64,000 nt of DNA from Arthrobacter endolithicus. Lineage in GTDB: Bacteria > Actinomycetota > Actinomycetes > Actinomycetales > Micrococcaceae. The position numbers and the translations under genes are program-made. The DNA is taken from contig NZ_JAPNLH010000002.1 of the NCBI RefSeq assembly GCF_026627425.1, positions 124,001-188,000 on the forward strand. Direction: 5' to 3'. Below the pieces are notes generated by a model. It saw only the letters and a list, made by a program, of their open reading frames with translations, had not been told where the DNA came from and ran no database searches. Shown here one piece after another: positions 41,715 to 51,240 of this stretch (its first letter is position 1; every line of letters begins with the position of its first letter).

Positions 41715-43516
41715 GATTTGTTCTCCTTGGCCGCATCCTGCGATCCGTTGGACGGGGATGGCGAACCGGCGCCCCTGCTGCCGGCCATTTGTTCCTGCCG
41801 AGCGGCGAGCCGCCGCTCGGCGATGGTCTGTCGACGCTCCGCCTCCGCCAGCGCCCCGGAATTCTTACCCTTCGGGACCGAGGAAGAACCTGACTTCGCG
41901 CCGCCCTTCACCCCAAGTGAGACCTGCACCGGCTCGCGGAACCGACCCGCTCCACGGTACAGCGGAACCGCTCCCAGGCGCTTGGGATCCAGGCCGGAGA
42001 ACCGGTGGCCCTCGCCGAAGAACCGGGTCCGTGCGAGCAGCTGGAGAGTGGGATGGGTGAACATAAACACGACAATCAGGTCCGCAATGGCTGTCAGGCC
42101 GAGCGTGAACGCAAAGCCACGCACGTTCCCGACCGCAACAAAGTACAGTACGACGGCGGCGAGCAGGTTCACTGCCTTGGAGGCCAGTACCGTCCGCTTG
42201 GCGCGCCGCCAGCCATTCTCCACCGCGGCAACCAGGCCGCGTCCGTCGCGGAGCTCGTCGCGAATACGCTCAAAGTAGACGATGAATGAATCTGCCGTCT
42301 GGCCGATTGCCACGATCAGGCCTGCGACACCGGCGAGTGAAAGCCGGTAGTTCTGGGTCCAGCCAAGGATGGCTATCGCCAGGTAGGTCAGCGCACCGGC
42401 AACCACCAGCGAGAAGATGGTCACGAAGCCAAGGGCGCGGTACTGGAACAACGAATAAACCACCACCAGCAGCAGACCGATTACGCCTGCCAGCAGACCC
42501 ATTTCAAGCTGCTGGCCACCGAGGGTGGCAGAGATCTGTTGTTCGCTTTGGATGTCGAAACTGATCGGCAGGGCGCCGAACTTGAGCTTATCCGCCAGCG
42601 ATTTCGCCGACGCTTCGGTGAAATTGCCGGTGATGGACGAGTTCCCGTCCGCGATGACGGCCTGTGAAACGGGGGCGGAAATCACACGCCCGTCGAGCAC
42701 GATCGCGAACTGCGCCCGCGGGTCCTGCGGGTTTGCCTTCAGGAAGCCGTTGAGCCGGGAGGTGACTTCGCGGAACTTGGTGGCGCCGTCGCTGTTGAAC
42801 TTCAGGTTCACGGACCACTGGTTGGTGGTGGCGCCCTGAGCTCCCTGCTGCAATCCGTAGCTGGCACCGCTGATGTCCTTACCCGGTACCTCCACCGGGC
42901 CGAGGATGTACTTCGCCCCCGAGTCCAGCTGACAGGAGATGACGGGCTTCGCCGGATCGGCGTTCGTGGGAGCCTCGGTCACCGGAGGGACGCAGCTGGT
43001 GGTTTCAAAGGTCTTGTATAAAGCTGTGTCGACCCAGTTTGGGTCGCTGGCATTCGTGGGCGCCGCTGTCGGAACCGGCAGCTTGTCCGGGGCCAGCATC
43101 TGGGCCGCCGGAGTGGCAGCTCCCGGGCCGGTCGTGATGACAGGTCGAAAGGACATGTCCGCGGAGGCCTTGATGAGGTCACGAGTCGCCGCCGAGGGCG
43201 TCCCCGGCAGACTGACAATCACATTGCGCCCGGACTGGGTACTGATTTCGGATTCCGACACGCCGGATCCGTCCACGCGCTGTCGGATAATCGACACGGC
43301 CTGGTTCAGCTGTTCGTCGTTGATCGACTGCCCGCCCTGCACCTTGGGCGTCAGAATCATCTGCGTGCCGCCCTCAAGGTCGAGCGCAAGCTTGGGCGCC
43401 CAACTGGCCTGGCCCCAAATGGAGCCGCCGCCAAGCAGCATGGCGAGTGCAATAAAAATAATCCCAAGCCACAGCAGTGTCCTGCGGGCCATCGATGTCG
43501 GACGAGTACGTGCCAT
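41711..43516 (-). CDS. secD: protein translocase subunit SecD
   Basis: Membrane protein with a first helix at about residues 13-32, a large periplasmic-type P1 domain (LALDLEGGTQMILTPKV, then a long insert rich in Pro/Ala/Thr at about 125-215) and five C-terminal helices with VAGLIVAIGQTADSFIVYFERIRDEL. Length 601. The C-terminal 70 residues are basic and cytosolic. It is coupled to secF and follows yajC. Confidence 0.96.
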   Translation of the reverse strand: MARTRPTSMARRTLLWLGIIFIALAMLLGGGSIWGQASWAPKLALDLEGGTQMILTPKVQGGQSINDEQLNQAVSIIRQRVDGSGVSESEISTQSGRNVIVSLPGTPSAATRDLIKASADMSFRPVITTGPGAATPAAQMLAPDKLPVPTAAPTNASDPNWVDTALYKTFETTSCVPPVTEAPTNADPAKPVISCQLDSGAKYILGPVEVPGKDISGASYGLQQGAQGATTNQWSVNLKFNSDGATKFREVTSRLNGFLKANPQDPRAQFAIVLDGRVISAPVSQAVIADGNSSITGNFTEASAKSLADKLKFGALPISFDIQSEQQISATLGGQQLEMGLLAGVIGLLLVVVYSLFQYRALGFVTIFSLVVAGALTYLAIAILGWTQNYRLSLAGVAGLIVAIGQTADSFIVYFERIRDELRDGRGLVAAVENGWRRAKRTVLASKAVNLLAAVVLYFVAVGNVRGFAFTLGLTAIADLIVVFMFTHPTLQLLARTRFFGEGHRFSGLDPKRLGAVPLYRGAGRFREPVQVSLGVKGGAKSGSSSVPKGKNSGALAEAERRQTIAERRLAARQEQMAGSRGAGSPSPSNGSQDAAKENKS

Positions 43517-43558
43517 CAGTGGATCTTTCTCTTCGTCAATGGCTCCCGACGCAACGCG

Positions 43559-43587
43559 GCCGCTCCAGCCCTATGGGCCGGAGCGGC
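43559..43587 (-). terminator. 13-bp hairpin between yajC and secD
   Basis: GCCGCTCC..., loop TAT, ...GGAGCGGC: 13 pairs on the minus-strand RNA including one G-U. No T-run follows. It may be an attenuator or a processing hairpin that sets the yajC:secDF ratio. Confidence 0.5.
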
Positions 43588-43630
43588 AAATGCGCCGTGG
43601 TTCCCGCGGGAACTTCTCGCCTGGATGAGA

Positions 43631-44107
43631 CTAGTTGTCGTTTTTGTTGTCTTTATTCAAACGCAGGATCGTCTCGTCAGCGCTCTCGCTTACGTTGCCT
43701 GCACCGGCATCGCCATAGGCCCGGGGGTGCGGATCCGCCTGTCCGTCTGACGGCATCCCCATCAGGGATGATGCGTCGTCCGGAACCGCCGAGTCATTCT
43801 GGACCGGGGCTGTGATCTTAGTGATGGTCTGGCGGTGAACCGTTGCAGTATTGCCCGGCGAAAGTTCAAGGACAACCTTATTCTCGGCGTCGTCAATCGA
43901 GAGCACCGTGCCGAACAGGCCGAAGTTAGTCATCACGGCTACGCCCGTGGCCAGCTTCGCCTGCTGCTCCTGCTGCGCCGCCTTTGCCTTCTTCTGGCGG
44001 CGGAACATCATCAGGATGACTACGGCGAAAAGTGCGAAAAGGATCAGTGTCATTGGGTCAAAGCCGCCCGCTTGAGGTTGGTCTGCGGCCAGAATGCTTG
44101 TGAACAC
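43631..44107 (-). CDS. yajC: preprotein translocase subunit YajC
   Basis: Small SecDF-associated membrane protein. One transmembrane helix (DPMTLILFALFAVVILMMF) at about residues 17-35 is followed by RRQKKAKAAQQEQQAKLATG and the conserved MTNFGLFGTVLSIDDAENKV block. The 158 residues include a C-terminal Asp/Asn-rich tail. The gene precedes secD in the same direction. Confidence 0.94.
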   Translation of the reverse strand: MFTSILAADQPQAGGFDPMTLILFALFAVVILMMFRRQKKAKAAQQEQQAKLATGVAVMTNFGLFGTVLSIDDAENKVVLELSPGNTATVHRQTITKITAPVQNDSAVPDDASSLMGMPSDGQADPHPRAYGDAGAGNVSESADETILRLNKDNKNDN

Positions 44108-44266
44108 AGCTGAGGTCCGTTCGTTTAAGTCGATGGGTTCCGGAACAGTCGAACAACGTGCCGGAGGTCATACCAGTCTAAGCTGTTTTTTCCAGCATCG
44201 GCTTCATGCACCGTCGAGGCGTTGCGGAAACTGCGCTCCGGGCACCTCTCCGGCGGAGAATTCAGC

Positions 44267-45391
44267 TCAGAATATCTCGGGGGAGAAATCGTCAGCACAG
44301 ACATCCTCCTCCAGCGGGAGCAGCGGCTGCAGCGCCGCACCCACGGCCCCGGGCGGCATGTGCAGACCCAAATGCGCCCAAGCCGGCGCCATCGCGATCC
44401 GTCCACGGGGAGTCCGTCCGAGCAGCCCTTCACGGACCAGGAAGGGCTCGGCAACGGTTTCCACTGTTTCCGGTTCTTCCCCCACTGCAATGGCCAGAGT
44501 TGATAGTCCCACCGGCCCGCCGTTGAATTTAGTGATCAGGGCGTGCAATACGGAGCGGTCCAACCTATCCAAACCACGGGCATCAACCTCGTACATATCC
44601 AGCGCGGCAGATGCCGTGCGTGCGTCAATAGTGGATACCGAATGGACCAAGGCCCAGTCCCGCACGCGGCGCAGCAGCCGGTTCGCAATCCGGGGCGTGC
44701 CCCGGGACCGTCCGGCGATTTCCGCGAATCCAGCACTGGTAAGGGACAGATCCAGAAGCCCCGCCGAGCGGCGCAGCACCAGTTCCAGTTCCTCGACTGA
44801 GTAAAACTCGAGGTGACCGGTGAAACCAAACCTGTCCCGTAGCGGCCCCGGCAGCAACCCCGCCCGCGTCGTCGCGCCAACTAAGGTAAAGGACGGCAGC
44901 TCCAGCGGGATGGCCGTGGCGCCGGCGCCCTTGCCCACCACAATGTCTACCCGGAAATCCTCCATCGCCATATAGAGCATTTCCTCCGCGGGCCTGGACA
45001 TGCGGTGGATCTCATCCAGAAACAAGACCTCGCCTTCGGAGAGCGAGGACAAGATTGCCGCCAGGTCACCCGCGTGTTGGATGGCAGGCCCAGAGCTGAT
45101 CCGCAAGGGTGCGTTCATCTCGGCCGCGATGATCATCGCCAACGTGGTTTTCCCCAGCCCTGGCGGGCCGGACATGAGGACATGGTCGGCGCTGCGGCCC
45201 CGCAGCCGGGAGGCTTCCAACACGAGCGAAAGCTGCTTTCGCACGCGCTGTTGGCCGACAAAATCATGCAGATTTTTTGGCCGCAGCGCCGCTTCGATGG
45301 CCCGCTCTTCCGGCTCGCCCGCCAGCGGCGGGACTGGTTCCGGGGAAACCACCGAGCGGACGGCCTCCGCGCCGGGCTCATGCTCAGCCAC
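44267..45391 (-). CDS. ruvB: Holliday junction branch migration ATPase RuvB
   Basis: Hexameric AAA+ motor that drives branch migration with RuvA. Walker [10 protein letters not shown] is at residues 75-83, Walker [10 protein letters not shown] near 125, and [17 protein letters not shown] carries sensor 1 and the Arg finger. A C-terminal winged helix follows. Length 374, with about 25 extra N-terminal residues. It overlaps ruvA by eight bases. Confidence 0.97.
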   Translation of the reverse strand: MAEHEPGAEAVRSVVSPEPVPPLAGEPEERAIEAALRPKNLHDFVGQQRVRKQLSLVLEASRLRGRSADHVLMSGPPGLGKTTLAMIIAAEMNAPLRISSGPAIQHAGDLAAILSSLSEGEVLFLDEIHRMSRPAEEMLYMAMEDFRVDIVVGKGAGATAIPLELPSFTLVGATTRAGLLPGPLRDRFGFTGHLEFYSVEELELVLRRSAGLLDLSLTSAGFAEIAGRSRGTPRIANRLLRRVRDWALVHSVSTIDARTASAALDMYEVDARGLDRLDRSVLHALITKFNGGPVGLSTLAIAVGEEPETVETVAEPFLVREGLLGRTPRGRIAMAPAWAHLGLHMPPGAVGAALQPLLPLEEDVCADDFSPEIF

Positions 45392-46040
45392 GTGCGCCTG
45401 CCCTCCCCGCGGACGATGCGCGGGCTACGTCCTGGCCGAGCCAGCGCAGGGTGGCCCGCAGAATCGCCGCCACGTTGCCGCTTTCCAGCAGTGCCGGGTC
45501 ATCCGCCGTCGCCTTATCGATGCTCATGGCAGCGTCCTTCTCGGACCAGCCCAGCCCGGTCATTGCGGCGATCACCTGCGGCTTCCAGGCAGCGGAGCCG
45601 GCCACACCGGCCGCGGCCGAGGCACTCCCGCCGGTACCTTCGGGGAGCAGCTTTCCGGTCAGTTCGAGAACAATTCGGCCGGCAACCTTGGGGCCGATCC
45701 CGGGGACCTTCGTGAACGCCTTGCCGTCGGCGGCCGCCACGGCGACCCGGATGGTTTCCGGCTCGTGCACCGCCAGTACTGCCAACGCCAGCCGTGGACC
45801 GATTCCGCTGACGCTCAGCAGCACGTCGAAAACCTCGCGTTCGCTGCCGTTGGCAAACCCGTAGAGCGTCATCGAATCCTCGCGGACAATCATCGAGGTA
45901 ACCAGCGTGGCTTCCTGACCCGTGTGCAGGCCGCCAAGGGTCTTGGGTGCGGCATGGACCAGCATGCCGATTCCGTGCACATCAATAACGGCCGATGAGA
46001 GACCGATCTGCGCCACGGGCCCGCGAACAAAGCTGATCAT
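45384..46040 (-). CDS. ruvA: Holliday junction branch migration protein RuvA
   Basis: Binds four-way junctions and loads RuvB. The N-terminal OB domain ([13 protein letters not shown]) is followed by two helix-hairpin-helix motifs ([14 protein letters not shown] and [13 protein letters not shown]) and a C-terminal RuvB-binding domain ([16 protein letters not shown]). Length 218. About 96 noncoding bases separate it from ruvC. Confidence 0.96.
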   Translation of the reverse strand: MISFVRGPVAQIGLSSAVIDVHGIGMLVHAAPKTLGGLHTGQEATLVTSMIVREDSMTLYGFANGSEREVFDVLLSVSGIGPRLALAVLAVHEPETIRVAVAAADGKAFTKVPGIGPKVAGRIVLELTGKLLPEGTGGSASAAAGVAGSAAWKPQVIAAMTGLGWSEKDAAMSIDKATADDPALLESGNVAAILRATLRWLGQDVARASSAGRAGARG

Positions 46041-46136
46041 AGGGAAACTCTCCGGGTTAGTAGCGGTCTGGGCTGTGGATAGAACATATCTACTAACACA
46101 GTAGCGAAGGCCACGGACATTGCAGGAACGCCACGC

Positions 46137-46736
46137 TCAACGCCAGCCGTGCGCTGTCTTCTCTTTGTTCTTTTTTGCCTTGGCCTCGGCGTCGCGCCAT
46201 AGCTTTTGCGCCGCCGTCGCACCCGTCGCGCCGGTCGCGCCCAGACTGGCCGACCCCGGCCCCGCCCGCCAGGCATGCGTGATCGCCAGCGCCAAAGCGT
46301 CGGCCGCGTCGGCGGGAGTGGGTGCGCAATCGAGGCGCAGGATTTTCGTCACCATCGTTGTCACCGCAGTCTTGTCCGCCCGGCCGCTGCCGGTGACGGC
46401 GGCCTTCACCTCCGAAGGCGTATGTAAAGCCACCGGGATGCCGCGGCGGGCTGCGGCCGCAATCACCACTCCAGAGGCCTGCGCCACACCCATCACCGTA
46501 CTGACGTTGAGTTGGGAGAACACTCGTTCAACGGCCAGCACATCGGGGTTGTAGTCGGTGAGCCACTTGTCGATCGAGTCCGCAATCACCAGCAAACGCG
46601 CATCAAGGCTATTCTCCGGGGTGCTGCCGACCACGCCAAAGGCGACCAGTGTTGCCGTCCGGTTTGCGGCGACGTCGACAACGCCAAGCCCGCAGCGGGT
46701 CAGACCCGGATCGACGCCTAGAACGCGCAGCGTCAG
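46137..46736 (-). CDS. ruvC: crossover junction endodeoxyribonuclease RuvC, CTG start
   Basis: Resolves Holliday junctions by paired nicks. The first ATG-type start in frame (46634) would remove the first catalytic residue. Reading upstream restores [20 protein letters not shown] with Asp9, and LAVERVFSQ (Glu70) and [13 protein letters not shown] complete the acidic set. No ATG, GTG or TTG exists between the yebC stop and this block, and the expected ATGA overlap reads CTGA, so I place the start at CTG 46736 (199 residues). The Ala/Lys-rich tail is dispensable-looking. Confidence 0.9.
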   Translation of the reverse strand: MTLRVLGVDPGLTRCGLGVVDVAANRTATLVAFGVVGSTPENSLDARLLVIADSIDKWLTDYNPDVLAVERVFSQLNVSTVMGVAQASGVVIAAAARRGIPVALHTPSEVKAAVTGSGRADKTAVTTMVTKILRLDCAPTPADAADALALAITHAWRAGPGSASLGATGATGATAAQKLWRDAEAKAKKNKEKTAHGWR

Positions 46737-47488
46737 TCCTCGTCCAGCTCGGCCATGACCTCGGCGCTGACGTCGGCGTTTGAGTAGATGTTCTGCACGT
46801 CGTCCAGATCCTCTAGGGCATCGTAGAGCTTCATGAACTTACGGGCATGCTCCACATCCAGCTCCACTTGCATAGAGGGCACAAAAGCGGCGTCATCTGT
46901 GTCGTAGTCAATCCCGGCCTCGGTCAGGGCCGCGCGGATGGCCGGCAGGTCCTGCGGCTCCGAGATCACCTCAAAGTTTTCACCGTCATCCTTGACTTCT
47001 TCCGCGCCGGCGTCCAAGACGGCGAGCAGAACATCATCCTCCGAGAGATCTTTCTTGGGCAGCGAGACCACGCCTTTGCGGGCGAACATGTACGCCACGG
47101 AGCCTGGATCCCCCATATTTCCGCCGTTACGCCCCACCACCAGGCGCACCTCGGAAGCGGCGCGGTTCTTGTTGTCGGTCAGACACTCGATCAGAATCGC
47201 CGTGCCCTGCGGCCCGTAGCCCTCATACATGATCGTCTGGTAGTCCACGGCATCGCCAAGCTGGCCGGAGCCACGCTTGATGGCCCGGTCAATGTTGTCC
47301 GCCGGGACGGATGTTTTTTTGGCCTTGGAGACGGCAAGTTCCAGCGAAGGATTGCCTACCAGATCCGCCCCGCCGATCCGGGCGGCGACCTCGATGTTTT
47401 TGATCAGCTTGGCAAAAGACTTAGCACGGCGGCCGTCAATAACGGCTTTTTTGTGCTTGGTGGTTGCCCATTTGGAGTGCCCTGACAT
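46733..47488 (-). CDS. YebC/PmpR family transcription or translation regulator
   Basis: A 251-residue YebC (TACO1-like) protein. The start [23 protein letters not shown] and the stretch [16 protein letters not shown] are diagnostic. YebC proteins bind DNA in some bacteria and relieve polyproline stalling in others. Its stop overlaps the ruvC start by four bases, and it lies three bases after pdxT. Confidence 0.95.
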   Translation of the reverse strand: MSGHSKWATTKHKKAVIDGRRAKSFAKLIKNIEVAARIGGADLVGNPSLELAVSKAKKTSVPADNIDRAIKRGSGQLGDAVDYQTIMYEGYGPQGTAILIECLTDNKNRAASEVRLVVGRNGGNMGDPGSVAYMFARKGVVSLPKKDLSEDDVLLAVLDAGAEEVKDDGENFEVISEPQDLPAIRAALTEAGIDYDTDDAAFVPSMQVELDVEHARKFMKLYDALEDLDDVQNIYSNADVSAEVMAELDED

Positions 47489-47491
47489 GCT

Positions 47492-48313
47492 TTACGCTTC
47501 TCCTCTAATCATGCGGATGAATAGCTCATGAATGCGGCGCTCCCCCGTTACCTCCGGATGAAAGGAGGTGGCAAGCAAATGCCGCGATCGCACTGCCACC
47601 GCTCTGGTATTACCTTCAATTCTAGCGGTCCGGGTGTTTTCCGGCTGCCCGGAGCCCTCTTCCGGCGCAAGTGCGGCCGCGGGAAGCTGCACGGAGGCGA
47701 GCACCTGCACCGAAGCTCCGACGCGTTCCACCCATGGCGCGCGGATAAAAACCGCGTGCACCGGTACGCCGGACCGGGGATGGTTCGGTGCCCAGGCACC
47801 GGCCGTGCGGTTGGCCAGGGCCGCATCGGTCGGTGACACTTTCGCAAGGACCGCACTAGTGAGGACCGCATCATTAAGGACCGCGTCATTGAGCGCCGCG
47901 AAATCAAGATCCGTTTCAAAGGACTCACGCTGGCGGCCAAAGGCATTGCGCCGCACGGTGATATCCAGCCCGCCCAGGGTCTGCTGGGCGTTGCCGTCCC
48001 GATCCCTCGCCGGGTCGGCGATCTCATCGGCCAGCAGAATCATCCCAGCGCAGCTGCCGTACACCGGCATTCCGGCGGAGATTCGCTCCTTCAAAGGCTC
48101 GGCAAGGGAAAAGATGCGCGTCAGCTTGTCGATCGTGGTGGACTCTCCCCCGGGCAGGATCAGCGCGTCAACGTCGGCCAGTTCGGTTGCTCGTCGCACG
48201 CTCACGGCACGCGCTCCGCAGGCTTCGATGGCACGGGCGTGTTCACGGACGTCTCCCTGCAGCGCGAGGATACCGACGGTCAGCGGACGGTGCACGGGTC
48301 TTTCAATAGTCAC
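47492..48313 (-). CDS. pdxT: pyridoxal 5'-phosphate synthase glutaminase subunit PdxT
   Basis: Class I glutaminase that feeds ammonia to Pdx[20 protein letters not shown] opens the domain, [12 protein letters not shown] is next, the nucleophile is in [10 protein letters not shown], and the His-Glu pair is in SFHPEVTGE. It is about 70 residues longer than usual owing to an insert around residues 145-185 made of repeated NDAVL units and Ala/Thr/Pro-rich sequence, and a second low-complexity stretch near 215-235. GTG at 48313 is preferred over an ATG at 48346. Its partner pdxS is 6.3 kb away. Confidence 0.92.
   Translation of the reverse strand: MTIERPVHRPLTVGILALQGDVREHARAIEACGARAVSVRRATELADVDALILPGGESTTIDKLTRIFSLAEPLKERISAGMPVYGSCAGMILLADEIADPARDRDGNAQQTLGGLDITVRRNAFGRQRESFETDLDFAALNDAVLNDAVLTSAVLAKVSPTDAALANRTAGAWAPNHPRSGVPVHAVFIRAPWVERVGASVQVLASVQLPAAALAPEEGSGQPENTRTARIEGNTRAVAVRSRHLLATSFHPEVTGERRIHELFIRMIRGEA
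47846..47905. repeat. 15-bp tandem repeat inside pdxT
   Basis: Four 15-base units (from 47846, 47861, 47876 and 47891) share the core GGACCGC or GCGCCGC. They encode the [15 protein letters not shown] series in the protein insert and preserve the frame. Confidence 0.75.
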
Positions 48314-48346
48314 CAAGACATCATAGTTCCCGCCCATACCCGGCAA

Positions 48347-48384
48347 CCGCCCGGGCGGGGCGGCCCGGGCGGGGCGCCCGGCGG
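48347..48384. repeat. GC-only direct repeat in the pdxT-asnB intergenic region
   Basis: GCCCGGGCGGGGCG occurs twice in tandem and is followed by GCCCGGCGGG. The units contain the palindrome GCCCGGGC. It lies in the divergent gap between pdxT and asnB. Confidence 0.5.
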
Positions 48385-48486
48385 GAGGAACGGCCCGGAC
48401 CGTTGCTGGCGGATATGAAGGGACGGAGCCGGCCGAGACAGTAGCATTGACCGAGGACTGACGTACTAAAGATGAGGTTTAGAAGT

Positions 48487-51189
48487 ATGTGCGGAATCGC
48501 CGGTTACTACGGTTTTGGGGAAGACGAAGCTCTTCTGCGGGAGATGAACTCGTGCATAGTGCACCGCGGCCCTGACGGCGAGGGCTATTACACCCACGGC
48601 CAGGTGGGTCTGGCACACCGCCGGCTATCCATCATCGACGTGGCCCATGGGCAGGAGCCGATGATCAGCCAGGACGGTCAAACCGTTCTGGTGTACAACG
48701 GTGAGGTCTACAACTACCTCGATCTCCGCGACGAGCTCGTTGCCTTGGGCAGGACATTCCTGACAGTCTCCGACACCGAGGTAGTGCTGCAGGCCTACGA
48801 GGAGTGGGGAGATGCGGCCTTTGACCGTTTCAACGGCATGTTCGGCTTTGCCATCCATGACCGCAGGAACAATCGCTTGGTCCTGGCCCGGGACCACTTC
48901 GGCATCAAGCCCCTGTATTACGCCAATGCCGGCACAGTCGAGGACCCTAAGCTGCTGTTCGGTTCGGAAATCAAGCCGCTGCTGGCCGCCGGCAAGCTGG
49001 ACACGTTCCCCAATGAGCGGATCCTGTTTCGCTACCTGCAGTTCCGCATCCACGACGAGGAAGCACAGACGTTTTTCGATGGCGTCAACAAACTCATGCC
49101 CGGTGAGAAGCTGGTCGTCGACACCAGCCCTGATGCTCCCGCGGGGTTCGCCGTCAGCCCATATACCCGGTTCAAGGAAGAACTCGCCGAACTGGCCGAA
49201 ATCGGGACCCCCTACAGCCCGGCAGTCATCGACGAATACCGCAGCCGCTTCACCGAGGGCGTCCGCCTTCGGCTGCAGTCCGAGGTCCCCGTCGGCACCG
49301 CGCTCTCCGGCGGGCTGGACTCCTCCGCCGTCGTCGTGACCATCAACAAACTCATGCAGCAAAAGGCAGCCGCCACCGACTCCCTCGGCGCCACCCAGCA
49401 GACCTTTTCGGCGATCTTCCCGAACTCGATCAATGACGAGGAAAAGTACGCCGACGCAGTCCTGGCCACCTGCACCGGGAATGTCACCAGCCATAAGATC
49501 CTGCCCAAGGCCGAGGAATTCGCCGTAGACCTCGAAGACTTCGTCCGGACGATGGAAGAGCCGATCATCTCCTCCGGTCCCTACGCGCAGTACCGCGTCA
49601 TGCAGGAGGCCTCCAAACACGTGACAGTGCTGCTGGATGGTCAGGGCGCTGACGAGATGATGGCCGGTTATATCCCCTATTACTTCGCCTATCTTCGCCA
49701 GCTGAAGAAGAACGGCCAGCGGGCCAAACTGGCCAAGGAGCTGGCCTCCAGCGCGGACATTCTTTACCGTCTGGGCCGCTTCCGCCTTCGGGGCATGGTC
49801 ACTGCCAAAAAGCCGCTGGCCATTTCCTCGCTGCTGAAGAAGGATTTCACCGCGGCGCACAAGGGCGAGCGGTTCGCCAATATTGCGGACAACCTTAAGC
49901 TGCGTCTGATCGATGATCTTTTCCACAAGTCGCTTCCGGCCGTGCTGCGTTACGAGGACAAGAACACCATGCGTTTCTCGATCGAGGGCCGCGTGCCGTT
50001 CCTGGATAAGGAAGTGGTGAAGTTCCTCTTCAGCCTGGATGACGAATCCATCATCAAAGGCGGCTGGAACAAACGGATCCTGCGCGATGCCACCCGCGAC
50101 CTGCTGCCGGAGATGATCAGCAATCGCCGTAACAAAATCGGTTTCACCACGCCGGAAGCGGAATGGTTCATTCTGATGAAGGAAAAGATCTATGAGATCT
50201 TCCTTTCCTCGTCCTTCGGCGCGCGCCCCTACTGGGATCAAAATGCCGTGCTGTATGCCTTCGAGGAATACCTGACGGGCAAGTCCAGCGCGTCCACCAT
50301 GGTCTTTTGGCGGCTGCTTAACACCGAGCTGTGGCTGCGCGAGTTCTTCGACGAGCCGGAAGTCAAGGCCGGCATTGCGGACAAGAGCGACTACATACCA
50401 AACGCTGACAAGCAGTTAGACATTACGGTCCCCGCTGACGGTAAAGGACTGAACGGCGCAGAGTCCGACGGCGGCACGTACCGCCGCTACCCGCTGCGCA
50501 CCGAGGTGTTCTACAAGGACACGGACTTTGACCCGGCGGTCATGAAATACATTGACCGTTTTTTTGCGGGACTACCGCAGGCCGGAGACGAACATGCCGC
50601 TGCCGCGTCTGGCACCCCCTGGTACCTCTTCGTCAGCGAAAAGATTGTCGCCATGACCCAGGGCCGGTCCATTCCGGTCTGGGACATTAAGGTCACCCCG
50701 GCGGCCCGAACGCTGAGCCGCTTTGTGACCCGCAATCCCGGAGGCATCGGGCTTGCCAGCCCCTGGTCCATGCAGCTCGCCATCGATGAGGTAGGTCTGC
50801 CCCGGCTGCTGTACGCTGCCGGCCGCAGCGTGATTGGGAAGCTGCAGGGTAAATCCGGGATCTTCTACGAGGTAGTCGGGCATAACATCAACGCTATTGA
50901 CGGGGCAGCGGGCTACCAGGTGGGCACTTCCACCCATTCGGTCAAATATGCGCCGCTTGATCCTGACGGGGTCGCGGCCCGGCTCAGTGCGCTTGTCAAA
51001 AAGGCCGTCCCGGCAGAATTTGCCGGCACCTTCGCGGGCACAGCGATCATGGATGCCAACGACCTTGGCGTAGTGGCGCTGGGGCACGACACGGCACTGT
51101 CCAAGACCGTCCTGGAAGCGATCTTCAAAGATAACCCGCAGGGCCAGACGACGGAAACCACGCCGATGTCCCTGGTCTTCAGACGATAA
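48487..51189 (+). CDS. asnB: asparagine synthetase B fused to an F420-0:gamma-glutamyl ligase (CofE)-like domain
   Basis: The N-terminal class II glutaminase starts MCGIAGYYG, leaving Cys2 as nucleophile, with HRGPDGEGYY and VYNGEVYNY. The synthetase part has the PP-loop SGGLDSSAV at residues 274-282 and ends near 630; asparagine synthetases usually stop there. Residues of about 660-900 add a domain with YLFVSEKIVAMTQGRSIP, GIGLASPWSMQLAIDEVGLP, GKSGIFYEVVG and DANDLGVVALG plus FKDNPQGQ, which resembles CofE-like proteins (GTP-dependent gamma-glutamyl ligases) found outside F420 producers. Start 48487 is preferred over 48472 because Cys2 must be exposed. The fused product is not known to me. 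Confidence 0.88.
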   Translation: MCGIAGYYGFGEDEALLREMNSCIVHRGPDGEGYYTHGQVGLAHRRLSIIDVAHGQEPMISQDGQTVLVYNGEVYNYLDLRDELVALGRTFLTVSDTEVVLQAYEEWGDAAFDRFNGMFGFAIHDRRNNRLVLARDHFGIKPLYYANAGTVEDPKLLFGSEIKPLLAAGKLDTFPNERILFRYLQFRIHDEEAQTFFDGVNKLMPGEKLVVDTSPDAPAGFAVSPYTRFKEELAELAEIGTPYSPAVIDEYRSRFTEGVRLRLQSEVPVGTALSGGLDSSAVVVTINKLMQQKAAATDSLGATQQTFSAIFPNSINDEEKYADAVLATCTGNVTSHKILPKAEEFAVDLEDFVRTMEEPIISSGPYAQYRVMQEASKHVTVLLDGQGADEMMAGYIPYYFAYLRQLKKNGQRAKLAKELASSADILYRLGRFRLRGMVTAKKPLAISSLLKKDFTAAHKGERFANIADNLKLRLIDDLFHKSLPAVLRYEDKNTMRFSIEGRVPFLDKEVVKFLFSLDDESIIKGGWNKRILRDATRDLLPEMISNRRNKIGFTTPEAEWFILMKEKIYEIFLSSSFGARPYWDQNAVLYAFEEYLTGKSSASTMVFWRLLNTELWLREFFDEPEVKAGIADKSDYIPNADKQLDITVPADGKGLNGAESDGGTYRRYPLRTEVFYKDTDFDPAVMKYIDRFFAGLPQAGDEHAAAASGTPWYLFVSEKIVAMTQGRSIPVWDIKVTPAARTLSRFVTRNPGGIGLASPWSMQLAIDEVGLPRLLYAAGRSVIGKLQGKSGIFYEVVGHNINAIDGAAGYQVGTSTHSVKYAPLDPDGVAARLSALVKKAVPAEFAGTFAGTAIMDANDLGVVALGHDTALSKTVLEAIFKDNPQGQTTETTPMSLVFRR

Positions 51190-51190
51190 G

Positions 51191-51225
51191 CACTTGCCGT
51201 CCCGGGTCCGGCGGGGCGGCAAGTG
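51191..51225 (+). terminator. hairpin between asnB and the M3 peptidase gene
   Basis: CACTTGCCG (51191-51199) pairs with CGGCAAGTG (51217-51225), with a GC-rich loop. No T-run follows, and the next ATG is 16 bases on. It could reduce read-through into the peptidase gene. Confidence 0.5.
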
Positions 51226-51240
51226 TGAAAGAGTCGGGTT

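Noticed and set aside
46083-46110. Possible LexA (SOS) box before ruvA
   Set aside because: The nearest match has two mismatches in one GAAC half of the GAACNNNNGTTC consensus.
48625-50241. 538-codon open frame opposite asnB
   Set aside because: Shadow of the asparagine synthetase codons.
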